A DNA stretch of 32,486 bases from Anaerolineae bacterium. Lineage in GTDB: Bacteria > Chloroflexota > Anaerolineae > Aggregatilineales > Aggregatilineaceae. The notes below the pieces were generated by a model, which saw only the letters and a program-made list of their open reading frames with translations, was not told the DNA's origin and made no database searches. How positions within the stretch are numbered: the first letter of the stretch is position 1; each line of letters starts with the position of its first letter. Positions 25,159 through 32,486 of the stretch are shown in pieces. A program made the translations under genes and the position numbers. Location: NCBI GenBank assembly GCA_016926875.1, contig JAFGNU010000084.1, forward strand, positions 1-32,486, read 5' to 3'.

Positions 25159-25938
25159 CTAACGATAGAGGTCCTGCTCAAGCGGGCGTACCAGGTCGGC
25201 GGCGCGCCCGTCCCCTTCCGGCAGGACAGCGCCCCGCACCAGCACCACCGGCAGCCCTTCGGCAGCCTGCCCGCTGAGCAGTCCCGCTGCCGCCGCCAGT
25301 TCATCCCCCAACCCGGTGATCGTGACATGCAGGGCACGCCCGAACAAGTCTGTCTTGCCACGCAGATCGCGCAGCGCCAAAAAACCGGCCAACCCAATCG
25401 CTGCCCCAACCGTGCCCAACCGGAAGGGCCGCCCGTGCGAGTCACTGATTACGATACCGGGCAGTGCGCCGGTCAGTTCACCTATGTCCTGACGAAGCCG
25501 GTAGGCGGATGCATCCGGGTCTTCGGGCAGCAGCAGCACCCACTCGCCGTCATTCCGGCCCACGTTCGACTGATCGATCCCGGCATTCGCCAGTGTAAAC
25601 CCCAGCCGGTGCCGGACGATCAACACGCCAGGCCGCACCCGCGATATGCCGGTCGATTCGCGCAAAATCAGTTCAACAATACGCGGGTCTTTGTCGGCAG
25701 CGGCTGCCACCTCTACCGCGCGCGGCGACGGCGTGACCGTCCGCAGGTCCACAAAACGCCCTTCTGCCTTCGATACCAGTTTCGAGGTAATGACCAGCAC
25801 ATCACCTGAATTGAGCGCCAGATCTGCCGATTCCAGGCTGGCGGCGATCAGCCGGGCAAGGTCATCACCCGGCTGAACAGAGGGTATCCCCGGCAAAGCG
25901 GTCAGGGTTAGTTGTGTTAGCGGAAATCCGGTACGCAC
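25159..25938 (-). CDS. cofE: Coenzyme F420-0:L-glutamate ligase
   Basis: GTP-dependent ligase of 259 residues that adds the glutamate tail to F420-0. Motifs are [14 protein letters not shown] at the N-terminus, [18 protein letters not shown] at 44-61, [29 protein letters not shown], and [21 protein letters not shown], which carry the metal and nucleotide ligands. It lacks the extra nitroreductase domain of FbiB, which is a separate gene just downstream. The start is GTG at 25938, one base after the npdG stop. Confidence 0.96.
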   Translation of the reverse strand: MRTGFPLTQLTLTALPGIPSVQPGDDLARLIAASLESADLALNSGDVLVITSKLVSKAEGRFVDLRTVTPSPRAVEVAAAADKDPRIVELILRESTGISRVRPGVLIVRHRLGFTLANAGIDQSNVGRNDGEWVLLLPEDPDASAYRLRQDIGELTGALPGIVISDSHGRPFRLGTVGAAIGLAGFLALRDLRGKTDLFGRALHVTITGLGDELAAAAGLLSGQAAEGLPVVLVRGAVLPEGDGRAADLVRPLEQDLYR

Positions 25939-25939
25939 G

Positions 25940-26617
25940 TTAGTCCAGGCCCGTGATGCGAATACCGGCCCCTGCGATCATATAGCGCTTATTGATATAC
26001 AGCAGCACCGGGGTCAAAGCCTCAGCGGCAACCGCATTCGCCAGCGGGCCGGCGTCAACAGCGCGCATACCTTCGATCGCGTTCACCAGTTGGAACACTT
26101 CGATCTTGGCGTCTTGATCATCCCCGCAGACCAGCACATCCAGGTTAACGCTGCGATCCAAATCCTGGAGATGCGCCGCGCCGACGTTCTGGAACGCGGC
26201 CACCACCCGCACCCCGTCGCCTAGCAATGCCTGTGCTTCCAGCGCGGCAGCCTTGCCGTCTGGAACGTGCACCGTGCGCACAGCCGGAGGCTTGAGCGGC
26301 ACAGTCACATCCACCAGGATTTTGCCCTGCACGGCGTCTTTAATCGATTCCAGAATCGGCTGGTGCGCGGCATACGGCACGCTGAGCACCACCAGGTCCG
26401 CTTTGGCGGCAGCATCCGCGTTGCTAAAACCGCGAATCACCGAATCACCCAGGATGCCATTGAGTTCTTCCGCCTTCGCTTCGGCGCGCGCGGCCTCACG
26501 CGATCCGATCAACACGCGATAGCCGCCCTGCGCCCACCGCAGAACCAATCCAGAACCTTCTTTGCCGGTGCCGCCAATCACGGCAATCGTCAGAAGAGTT
26601 GTCGAATCTTGAACCAA
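25940..26617 (-). CDS. npdG: NADPH-dependent F420 reductase
   Basis: Rossmann-fold enzyme of 225 residues that transfers hydride between NADP and F420, linking the F420 pool to NADPH. It shows the nucleotide loop [19 protein letters not shown], then [22 protein letters not shown] and [11 protein letters not shown] place the start at TTG 26617, because AGGAGG at 26632-26627 lies 9 bases before it and the longer ATG at 26677 would overlap the upstream gene by 46 bases. That ribosome site itself overlaps the stop of the amidohydrolase gene. Together with cofC, cofD and cofE it makes F420 use in this organism near certain. Confidence 0.94.
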   Translation of the reverse strand: MVQDSTTLLTIAVIGGTGKEGSGLVLRWAQGGYRVLIGSREAARAEAKAEELNGILGDSVIRGFSNADAAAKADLVVLSVPYAAHQPILESIKDAVQGKILVDVTVPLKPPAVRTVHVPDGKAAALEAQALLGDGVRVVAAFQNVGAAHLQDLDRSVNLDVLVCGDDQDAKIEVFQLVNAIEGMRAVDAGPLANAVAAEALTPVLLYINKRYMIAGAGIRITGLD

Positions 26618-26631
26618 TGCTTTTTGCCTCC

Positions 26632-27993
26632 TCACATGCGGAGCGCCTGTTGAGCGAAACGCTCGTACCGCTCCCATACCGTCGGCGCGTATGCGTGCGC
26701 TGCCGCTGCGATTGCTTCGTCGTCCAGCGTGAGCAGCTCACGGTCGCGCATCAACACCCGCCCGGCGACAATGGTTGTTGTCACCATCGACGCTTCGAAA
26801 CCAAAAATAATATGCCAGGGCACATTGCCTGCCGTCAGCGGTGTGAATGGATGATAATCCACCAGGATCACGTCTGCCACTGCGCCCGGAGCCAGTGTGC
26901 CGATCACCTGGCCGGGGAAAAACACTTCTGCCAGCCGCGCATTGTGACCGGTCGCCATACGCGCGATAGCGTCGCCCTGCGCCAGGCGCGGATCGCGGTT
27001 GGCTACCTTGTGCAGCAGGTAGGCCGCTTTCCACTCGGCCCACATATTGTTACTGAATCCGTCATTACCCAGCGCCAACCTGAAGCCTTCGGCCAGCATG
27101 GTATCAATCGCCGCCGCGCCGACCGCGTTGTTCATGTTGGAGCGCGGCTGGTGCGATACCCAGGTACCGCTGTCCTTGAGGATCGCGCGCTCGGCTTTGT
27201 CTACATGGACGGCGTGCGCGACGATGGTCTTTGGCCCCAGGATGCCCAACCGCGCCAGCCGGTGCGCGATACGCTCGCCGTACTTGTGCAGGCTGTCTTC
27301 CTCGTCGGCTTCGTGTTCGGCCACGTGGATATGAAAGCCCGTATCCAACCCGTTGGCCGCGCTGACGCAGTCTTCCAGCGTTTTATCGGATAGAGTCAGG
27401 CTGGCATGCAAGCCAAACGTGGCCGACACCAGCGGGCGATCCTGCGCCACGCGCAAAAAGCGCACGTTCTCCGCGATCCCGGCCTGGGCCTTGTCGGAGC
27501 CGTCCCGGTCGGTGACCTCGTAGCACAGCACCGCTCGCAGCCCGGCTTCCTCGACCGCATCGGCGATCACGTCCAGGCTGCCGTCGATAAAGTTGGGACT
27601 GGCATGGTGATCGATCAGCGTGGTAGTGCCGTGCTTGACCGCGTCCACCAGGCATACCAGCGCGCTAAAACGCACCGACTGCTCATCTAGCGACTTGTCC
27701 AGCGGCCACCACAAGCGCTGTAGGATTTCGGGGAAGTCCTTCGGTGCCGGACCGGGGATCGCCAACCCGCGCGCATAGGCGCCGTAAAAATGGGTGTGCG
27801 CGCAGATGCCGCCGGGCATGGCGATCTGTCCCTGTGCGTCCAACGTTTCCACATCCGGGTAGCGCGCCGCCAGCGCTGCCGATGCGCCCACGTCCCGGAT
27901 CACACCGTTTTCGATCAACAACGCGCCCTGTTCAATAATACGATTGGGGTCTTCCCAGGTAATCAGCGTTGCATCTGTAATCAACAAAGTCAT
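26632..27993 (-). CDS. ssnA: SsnA-like amidohydrolase (purine or triazine deaminase family)
   Basis: Metal-dependent hydrolase of 453 residues, in the ATZ/TRZ and guanine deaminase-like superfamily. The metal motif HTH is at 66-68 in CAHTHFYG; further ligands are FHIHVAEHEADEEDS, VAHAVHVD and the Asp in LALGNDGFSNN. In E. coli, ssnA lies in the cluster with xanthine dehydrogenase, yqeC and mocA-like genes; here a YqeC-MocA fusion and hydroxylase lie 9 kb away. A likely reaction is removal of an amino group from a guanine-like ring, but the substrate of SsnA is not settled. It follows the unknown gene at 28000 by 6 bases and precedes npdG by 14. The symbol is by resemblance only. Confidence 0.8.
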   Translation of the reverse strand: MTLLITDATLITWEDPNRIIEQGALLIENGVIRDVGASAALAARYPDVETLDAQGQIAMPGGICAHTHFYGAYARGLAIPGPAPKDFPEILQRLWWPLDKSLDEQSVRFSALVCLVDAVKHGTTTLIDHHASPNFIDGSLDVIADAVEEAGLRAVLCYEVTDRDGSDKAQAGIAENVRFLRVAQDRPLVSATFGLHASLTLSDKTLEDCVSAANGLDTGFHIHVAEHEADEEDSLHKYGERIAHRLARLGILGPKTIVAHAVHVDKAERAILKDSGTWVSHQPRSNMNNAVGAAAIDTMLAEGFRLALGNDGFSNNMWAEWKAAYLLHKVANRDPRLAQGDAIARMATGHNARLAEVFFPGQVIGTLAPGAVADVILVDYHPFTPLTAGNVPWHIIFGFEASMVTTTIVAGRVLMRDRELLTLDDEAIAAAAHAYAPTVWERYERFAQQALRM

Positions 27994-27999
27994 TTTGGG

Positions 28000-28680
28000 T
28001 CACCCTTCTATCGGCACGTTGACCATCTGCGGGCCGCCGTAAGCCTCGATAGCGGCCAGGATGACATCAACGCTGGCCTGGATCGCCTCCGCCGAATTAT
28101 CCGCTTCTAAGGGGATGACGTGCTCACCCTGGGCAGCCGTCGACGCGATGATGGTGCCCTTTTTGCACGACACCCGGATTTGCGCCCCGTCGTCCCCTTG
28201 TTCGGCTTCGTAGATACGCCGCGACTTCACCCCGGACTGTTCGAGCGCGTGAAACACACGATCCACAAAGTGATCGGCCTGACTGTACAGGTCGGCCAGT
28301 TCTTTCGCCTCTGTGAACCGGTCCCAGGTGGTATAGATAAAGGCAACCGGGCGCCGGGTCGGGTTCAGGATCGGCGGGTCTTTGCGGCGCAGTTCGCCAA
28401 GCTGGAGCCTGTGATAGAGATGGTCGGCACGGGGATGATCGGCTTCCTCCGGCAGCAAGTCCCGGCGGCAAGCCAGTTCGATCCCCGTGCGGCGTGCATA
28501 GTAGTGAATCCCGCCGTTCAATTCCTTGAACGCACGGCTGAGGTAAAAAGCGATATATTCGGCGTGAATACCCGTTGAAGCCTTGCCCTGCGGCACGCGG
28601 TACCAGTGTTCGTAGCGCGCTTTGTCAAGGTCGCGCTTGCGGTTGATAACGCCCACCAGCACACGGTCCTCAGGGTACAC
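28000..28680 (-). CDS. Conserved protein of unknown function
   Basis: Protein of 226 residues I cannot assign. The N-terminal half has the pattern LVGVINRKRD at 8-17, ARYEHWYRVP at 21-30, HAEYIAFYLSRAF at 39-51, RRDLLPEEADHPRADHLYHRL at 72-91 and IYTTWDRFTEAKELADLY at 115-132. From memory, proteins with the HWYR and HPRAD segments exist in other bacteria, some continuing into a PD-(D/E)XK-like nuclease part; here the C-terminal part carries no evident nuclease motif. GTG at 28680 has AGGA 7 bases upstream. It lies between the PLP enzyme gene (12-base gap) and the ssnA-like gene (6-base gap), so it is part of the operon. No signal peptide or membrane helix is seen. Confidence 0.75.
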   Translation of the reverse strand: MYPEDRVLVGVINRKRDLDKARYEHWYRVPQGKASTGIHAEYIAFYLSRAFKELNGGIHYYARRTGIELACRRDLLPEEADHPRADHLYHRLQLGELRRKDPPILNPTRRPVAFIYTTWDRFTEAKELADLYSQADHFVDRVFHALEQSGVKSRRIYEAEQGDDGAQIRVSCKKGTIIASTAAQGEHVIPLEADNSAEAIQASVDVILAAIEAYGGPQMVNVPIEG

Positions 28681-28692
28681 GGTTTTGTCCTG

Positions 28693-30102
28693 CTATTCGG
28701 TTTGCTGCTTGGCGCGATAAGCCAGCAGCCGCCTGTCGATTTCCTGCACAAGCGCCTGTTCGGATTCCCACCAGGCCGGGTCTTTCTGCCCGTTTAGTTC
28801 TTCAATCGTCTTGCCCTGCTGCTCAACCCAGGTGTAATACTTCAGGTTGTGCCAGCGCTCGCGCATGTCCGGCGTGCCGTCGAAAATCCAGTCGGTGCGC
28901 AGCCCGTGGAACAGGCTCCGAACACGGGTGACACCCTCGGCGCGATCCACCACGCCGTAGTCACGGCGCATGTTGTCCATCACGCTGCCGTAGCGGTCCA
29001 GGCCATCGGTTGCAATCGTCACCACCAGGTCATCCGGACCGTAGCTGTAGTGCTTGACAGTCTTAATCGCGCCGTAGATGTTGCAAATGCTGCTGATGCC
29101 CAACACCTCAGCGTAGTGCTCGACCACGTCCGGGTCCATGCCGAAATCTTTGACCAACGCTTCTTTGCCGCCCTCGTCCGCAAAGATTTGCAGGCCCAGT
29201 TTAGACTCGATGTCGTCAATGCACATGATCGCGTCCATGTTGCGCACGTTGTGAATCCAGGTCGCGTGTTTGTCACCGATGCCCTGGATGTCATGCCCAC
29301 CGTAGCCATTCAGCGCCAGGGTGGGACACTGGATCGGTTCCAGGCCAACGATCTTGTGATCGTACCATTCCTGCTTCAGCCGGTCGGCAGCCGCAATTGT
29401 GCCACCGCTGCCCATCGCCGACACGTAGGCCGACACCTTGCCACTGCCGATTCCCTGTTCGTGCAGCTCACGCGCCAGATCGATGATGGTATTGCCGGTC
29501 ACGTAGTAGTGGAAGCGATAATTGCCCATCACCTCAAACTGGTTGAGGTTGCGCATATTCGGATCGGTCGCCATGATCCGCTTGACTTCGTCGTAGATTT
29601 CCTTGACGTTGCTCTCGCAGCCGGGCGTTTTGACCACCTGGCCGCCATAGCTCTCGATCAGGTCGAAGCGTTCCTGGCTCATCTCTTCGGGCAGGATCAC
29701 CACGCTCTTGCAGCCCATGCGCCCGGCCACATACGCGCCGCCGATGCCGTAATTGCCGGTGGACGGCCAGATCAGCGTATGTTTCCAGGGATCGACATCG
29801 CCAAACAGTTCTTTTTCGAGCAGCACCGAATAAGTCGCGCCGACCTTGTGGCTGCCGGTGGGGAAATGGATGCTGGTTAATACGGCAATCGGCGTCTGTA
29901 CGCCGGTTAGCGCAGGTGGCAGCACGATGTACTGAATCTGGCCGTCGTACTCGCGCCATGAAATGTTAAATAGATTGATCGAAGCCAGCGGATCGGTTGT
30001 CCTGGCTTCGTGTGCTTGCTTGCGGATCGCCGGATCGATCAGGTGCGGGTGCAGCATTTCTTCAAAGGTTGGTCCGGTGATCAGTCTTCTTTCTTCCGAC
30101 AC
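28693..30102 (-). CDS. Fold-type II PLP enzyme, cysteine synthase-like
   Basis: Protein of 469 residues with the PLP lysine K86 in TGSHKVGAT, the phosphate loops STGNYG at 114-119 and AMGSGGT near 228, typical of the cysteine synthase/threonine synthase group. It is longer than plain cysteine synthases (about 310 residues), with extra segments at both ends. GTG at 30102 has AGGAG 8 bases upstream; a longer frame up to 30186 lacks such a site. It opens the run leading to ssnA and the F420 genes. The reaction, for example a beta-elimination or replacement on a serine- or cysteine-like substrate, cannot be fixed from sequence. The context is not a sulfur-assimilation one. Confidence 0.82.
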   Translation of the reverse strand: MSEERRLITGPTFEEMLHPHLIDPAIRKQAHEARTTDPLASINLFNISWREYDGQIQYIVLPPALTGVQTPIAVLTSIHFPTGSHKVGATYSVLLEKELFGDVDPWKHTLIWPSTGNYGIGGAYVAGRMGCKSVVILPEEMSQERFDLIESYGGQVVKTPGCESNVKEIYDEVKRIMATDPNMRNLNQFEVMGNYRFHYYVTGNTIIDLARELHEQGIGSGKVSAYVSAMGSGGTIAAADRLKQEWYDHKIVGLEPIQCPTLALNGYGGHDIQGIGDKHATWIHNVRNMDAIMCIDDIESKLGLQIFADEGGKEALVKDFGMDPDVVEHYAEVLGISSICNIYGAIKTVKHYSYGPDDLVVTIATDGLDRYGSVMDNMRRDYGVVDRAEGVTRVRSLFHGLRTDWIFDGTPDMRERWHNLKYYTWVEQQGKTIEELNGQKDPAWWESEQALVQEIDRRLLAYRAKQQTE

Positions 30103-30206
30103 GTCGAATACTCCTATGAGTGTAATTGTGATAGCACAGACAGCCCTGGATAACAGGCCGGGCTGCCCAAAAACTAGGCTTGGCAAGACCGCCTTATATT
30201 CCCATG

Positions 30207-30467
30207 CTAGCGGCTGCTGTTTGCCTCATCGTCTAGCAAAATCTGCCGTTCTAATGCCTTTAACTGGTTATGAACATCGTCACGGCTGCGTGCCAGCTTG
30301 CGATAGTGTTCATAGTCCTCGTTGGACATCTGCTCGGCTGCGCCGTTGTGACTGGCAAATAGTTTGTCGATCTCCTCATCCAGGGTTTCGTACTCTATCA
30401 CTAGCTTCCGGTATTCCTGGACCTTATCCATGTCACTCGGTTTGTCTGGCTGAGGATTGTCTGTCAC
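30207..30467 (-). CDS. Small coiled-coil protein
   Basis: Soluble acidic protein of 86 residues from GTG at 30467, which has GAGGAGGG 7 bases upstream; a longer frame would overlap the upstream glycosyltransferase gene. Residues about 15-80 are almost purely helical and charged, with heptad-like spacing (KVQEYRKLVIEYETLDEEIDKL and YRKLARSRDDVHNQLKALER), suggesting a coiled-coil hairpin. No family is recognised. It follows the GT2 gene by 40 bases on the same strand, so co-transcription is likely. It might be a spectrin-like or regulatory adaptor; no function is evident. Confidence 0.65.
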   Translation of the reverse strand: MTDNPQPDKPSDMDKVQEYRKLVIEYETLDEEIDKLFASHNGAAEQMSNEDYEHYRKLARSRDDVHNQLKALERQILLDDEANSSR

Positions 30468-30507
30468 AAGCCATCCCTCCTCATAAAACTCCCCACATTT
30501 TCCCGCG

Positions 30508-31521
30508 TTACGTGAGTGTCGAAGCGCCGTCCGGCTGCTCACTGGATTCGGGCACAGCATCCGAACCGGCTGCCGGTTCGGGCGCGCGCTCCCATACTTC
30601 GGACACAATGTATAGAGGGCGGTGTCGCACTTCATCATAGACGCGCGCGATATACTGCCCCATGATAAAGAAAAAAAACAACTGAAAGGAACTCATCAAC
30701 AGCACGACGATCAGCGTCGTCGCCTGTCCCTCAAACACGGATTCGCCTGTCGCCAACCGCAAGAACGCCACTACCGGCACGGACAGCACCGCGATCAGGG
30801 CCAGCACCAGGCTGGCGTAGATCGTTACCTGGAGCGGGAAGTACGAAAAGCCGGTGATCGCATCCAGCGCAAACCGTAACATTTTGCGCAGCGGGTATTT
30901 CGTCTGCCCGGCGTAGCGCTCCTGGCGTACATAGGAAATGCCTGCTTGCCGAAACCCAACCCAGCTTGTCATGCCCCGGATAAAGCGGTTATGCTCGCGC
31001 ATGACGTTGAGCGCATCCACCACCCGGCGATCCATCAGGCGAAAGTCGCCCGTATCCAGCGGGATATCAACATCCGTGATGCGGTAAATCAGGCGGTAAA
31101 ACAGCTTGGCCGACATGCGCTTGAACCACGACTCGCCCTTGCGCTCGGCGCGCACGGCATATACCACGTCGCAGCCTTCCCGCCACTTCTCGATCATCTG
31201 GGGGATCACTTCGGGCGGGTCTTGCAAATCCGCGTCGATGATCACCACCGCGTCGCCGCGCGCGTAGTCCATGCCCGCCGTGACGGCGTTCTGGTGCCCA
31301 AAATTGCGGGCGAAGCTCACCACGCGCACACGCGGATCGCGCTCATGCAGCGCCTGCATCAATTCAGCCGACCGGTCGAAACTGCCGTCGTTGACCAGCA
31401 CCAACTCCCACACTTCACCGCTGGCGTCCATGACATCGGACATGCGGCGGTAGAATTCGTTGATGATCGGTTCTTCGTTATAGACCGGCGCAACAATCGT
31501 TATCACTGGTTTTGTTGTCAT
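30508..31521 (-). CDS. GT2 family polyprenyl-phosphate glycosyltransferase (GtrB/DPM1-like)
   Basis: Membrane-attached enzyme of 337 residues that builds a polyprenyl-phosphate sugar from a nucleotide sugar. The cytosolic GT2 domain has APVYNEEP at 11-18, VNDGSFD at 43-49, the metal motif DADLQDP at 96-102, and DTGDFRLMDRRV near 160. Two membrane helices are seen at about 227-255 and 267-295, followed by an acidic tail, the usual GtrB/YkcC plan. The ATG at 31521 has no ribosome site, so the start may be leaderless or slightly off. It could supply the lipid-linked sugar donor used by the GT-C-like protein in the same strand run. Confidence 0.9.
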   Translation of the reverse strand: MTTKPVITIVAPVYNEEPIINEFYRRMSDVMDASGEVWELVLVNDGSFDRSAELMQALHERDPRVRVVSFARNFGHQNAVTAGMDYARGDAVVIIDADLQDPPEVIPQMIEKWREGCDVVYAVRAERKGESWFKRMSAKLFYRLIYRITDVDIPLDTGDFRLMDRRVVDALNVMREHNRFIRGMTSWVGFRQAGISYVRQERYAGQTKYPLRKMLRFALDAITGFSYFPLQVTIYASLVLALIAVLSVPVVAFLRLATGESVFEGQATTLIVVLLMSSFQLFFFFIMGQYIARVYDEVRHRPLYIVSEVWERAPEPAAGSDAVPESSEQPDGASTLT

Positions 31522-31567
31522 GAGGTTTGCAAATTAGGCGTACTTCCCTAACCCAATTGTAACCAAA

Positions 31568-31610
31568 TGCGCTGCCGGATGCGACCCCGCAGGAACCCGG
31601 CGGCAGCGCA
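31568..31610 (-). terminator. Long stem-loop after threonine synthase gene
   Basis: TGCGCTGCCG at 31568-31577 and CGGCAGCGCA at 31601-31610 form a perfect 10-bp stem around a 23-base loop that contains an inner TGCG/CGCA stem (31580-31591). It starts a few bases past the stop of the threonine synthase gene. On the - strand the stem is followed by TTTGGTT, a weak U tract. It probably ends that transcript and may shield the promoter of the GT2 gene beyond it. Confidence 0.55.
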
Positions 31611-31616
31611 CGACGA

Positions 31617-32486
31617 TCATTTAAATGAAGGCAGCCCTAACGTGATCCGGGCTTTTTCAACCTCTTCAATGTCCGGCTGTACCGGATAACCGGAACCGGC
31701 CACCCGCATGGCGCTTTTGATGTCCTTCAGGCCGTTACCCGTTACCAGCAGCAGCACCCGATCATCCGGCTGGGTATGACCCTGTTCGATGGCCGCGCTC
31801 ACCCCTGCATAGGTGGCAGCGGCGGCAGGCTCGGCAAACACGCCGGTCAGGCGTGCCAGCGCGGGGATACCGTCCAGGATCGCCTCGTCGGACACAGCAA
31901 CAAACGCACCGTTTGATTCACGCACCGCCCGGACCGCTTTTACCCGGTCGCGCGGCAGATCGGCGGCGATGCTGTCGGCTACCGTCTGCGCGTTGATCGG
32001 CTGCATCTGCGCCGGGTCGCCGTTCTGCTGCCAGACATTGTAACAGGCCGCGCTGCCGGATGCCTGCACACCGATCAGCCGGGGCATCTGGTCAATCCAA
32101 CCGAGATCAAGCAAGTCACGGAACCCCTTATACAGGCCGCTGATGATGTTACCATCGCCCACGCTCACAGCGATCACGTCCGGCACCTGCCAGCCAAGTT
32201 GTTCGGCGATCTCATACGCAGCCGTCTTTTTGCCTTCCAGCGTGTAGGGATTCATGCCCGTGTTGCGGTTATACCACCCGTAACGCTCGGAAGCTTCCAC
32301 CGCCAGATCGAACGCGTTGTCGTAGTTACCCTGCACGAGCATGACCTTCGCGCCGTAAATCAGCAACTGAGCAATCTTCGCCTCAGGCGCCGACGCGGGC
32401 ACAAAGATCACAGCCGTCAGCCCCACGCTTGCCGACAAGCCGGCCAGCGCCGCCGCCGCGTTACCCGTACTGGCGGTCGTGACAAC
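31617..32486 (-). CDS. thrC: Threonine synthase, 3' part (runs off the window)
   Basis: C-terminal 289 residues of a fold-type II PLP enzyme that makes threonine from O-phosphohomoserine. The visible part starts in the PLP phosphate loop TTASTGNAAAALAG, then AKIAQLLIYGAKVMLVQGNYDNA, NPYTLEGKKTAAYEIAEQLGW, VSVGDGNIISGLYKGF, the EPAAAATYAG segment and VTGNGLKD. These match short-type threonine synthase. The reading frame is open to the right edge, so the N-terminal part with the PLP lysine lies outside. A long stem-loop follows the stop codon. Confidence 0.93.
   Translation of the reverse strand, partial: VVTTASTGNAAAALAGLSASVGLTAVIFVPASAPEAKIAQLLIYGAKVMLVQGNYDNAFDLAVEASERYGWYNRNTGMNPYTLEGKKTAAYEIAEQLGWQVPDVIAVSVGDGNIISGLYKGFRDLLDLGWIDQMPRLIGVQASGSAACYNVWQQNGDPAQMQPINAQTVADSIAADLPRDRVKAVRAVRESNGAFVAVSDEAILDGIPALARLTGVFAEPAAAATYAGVSAAIEQGHTQPDDRVLLLVTGNGLKDIKSAMRVAGSGYPVQPDIEEVEKARITLGLPSFK

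Noticed and set aside
26618..26677. Longer npdG starting at an ATG inside the amidohydrolase gene
   Set aside because: The AGGAGG at 26627-26632 is well spaced for the TTG at 26617, and the Rossmann loop begins close after that start.
28849..29880. Open frame of about 343 codons on the + strand opposite the PLP enzyme
   Set aside because: No motif, and the opposite frame has full PLP-enzyme signatures.
30141..30165. Short inverted repeat CAGCCC/GGGCTG before the PLP enzyme gene, with an ATAACAGG core
   Set aside because: Only 6 bp arms, no T run on either strand and no clear promoter beside it, so neither terminator nor operator could be supported.

Overview
The window is GC-rich and densely coded, with mostly short gaps, 4-10 bp overlaps and many GTG or TTG starts behind clear AGGAG-type ribosome sites. 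I see no tRNA, rRNA, CRISPR array, insertion sequence or phage gene. A complete-looking F420 tail-assembly set, a fused YqeC-MocA gene beside a xanthine-dehydrogenase-type hydroxylase, Pro/Thr-rich secreted linkers and a membrane PASTA-less Ser/Thr kinase between glycolysis genes together suggest a Chloroflexota bacterium, probably of the Anaerolineae side. This placement is inference from gene content, not a phylogeny.

Left part, + strand (1-5659): pgk, a membrane Ser/Thr kinase with an outside helical-repeat domain, tpiA, and a membrane protein with a degenerate HExxH-like motif and a long disordered tail. The gap between pgk and the kinase holds a terminator and then two perfect AT-rich inverted repeats around a TATAAT box, which is the best candidate control region in the window. 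Then come a WecA/TagO-type lipid-carrier glycosyltransferase and upp on the - strand, sharing a divergent promoter region with ruvB, a DUF2905 gene and queA on the + strand. A small unknown - strand gene and the + strand pair punA plus a secreted-type membrane protein follow.

Middle part, - strand (12240-17916): a molybdenum hydroxylase operon. Its order of transcription is a fused FAD/2Fe-2S subunit, a small two-helix membrane protein, the molybdopterin subunit, and a YqeC-MocA fusion for cofactor maturation.

Right part, - strand (18051-30102): a long run of twelve closely spaced genes. In transcription order: a fold-type II PLP enzyme, a conserved unknown protein, an SsnA-like amidohydrolase, NADPH:F420 reductase (npdG), cofE, an FbiB-C-terminus-like nitroreductase, cofD, cofC, an F420-dependent luciferase-like oxidoreductase, a PaaI-type thioesterase, a large membrane glycosyltransferase-like protein and a metallophosphoesterase. 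FO synthase (cofG/cofH or fbiC) is not in the window. Upstream lie a small coiled-coil protein, a GT2 glycosyltransferase and the 3' part of threonine synthase, which runs off the right edge.

Taken together, punA, the SsnA-like deaminase and the hydroxylase could form a guanosine to guanine to xanthine to urate route, while the F420 genes make and recharge the cofactor used by the oxidoreductase. The most novel-looking points are the split FbiB arrangement, the unknown genes fused to the F420 operon, the membrane protein inside the hydroxylase operon, and the twin palindromes before the kinase.
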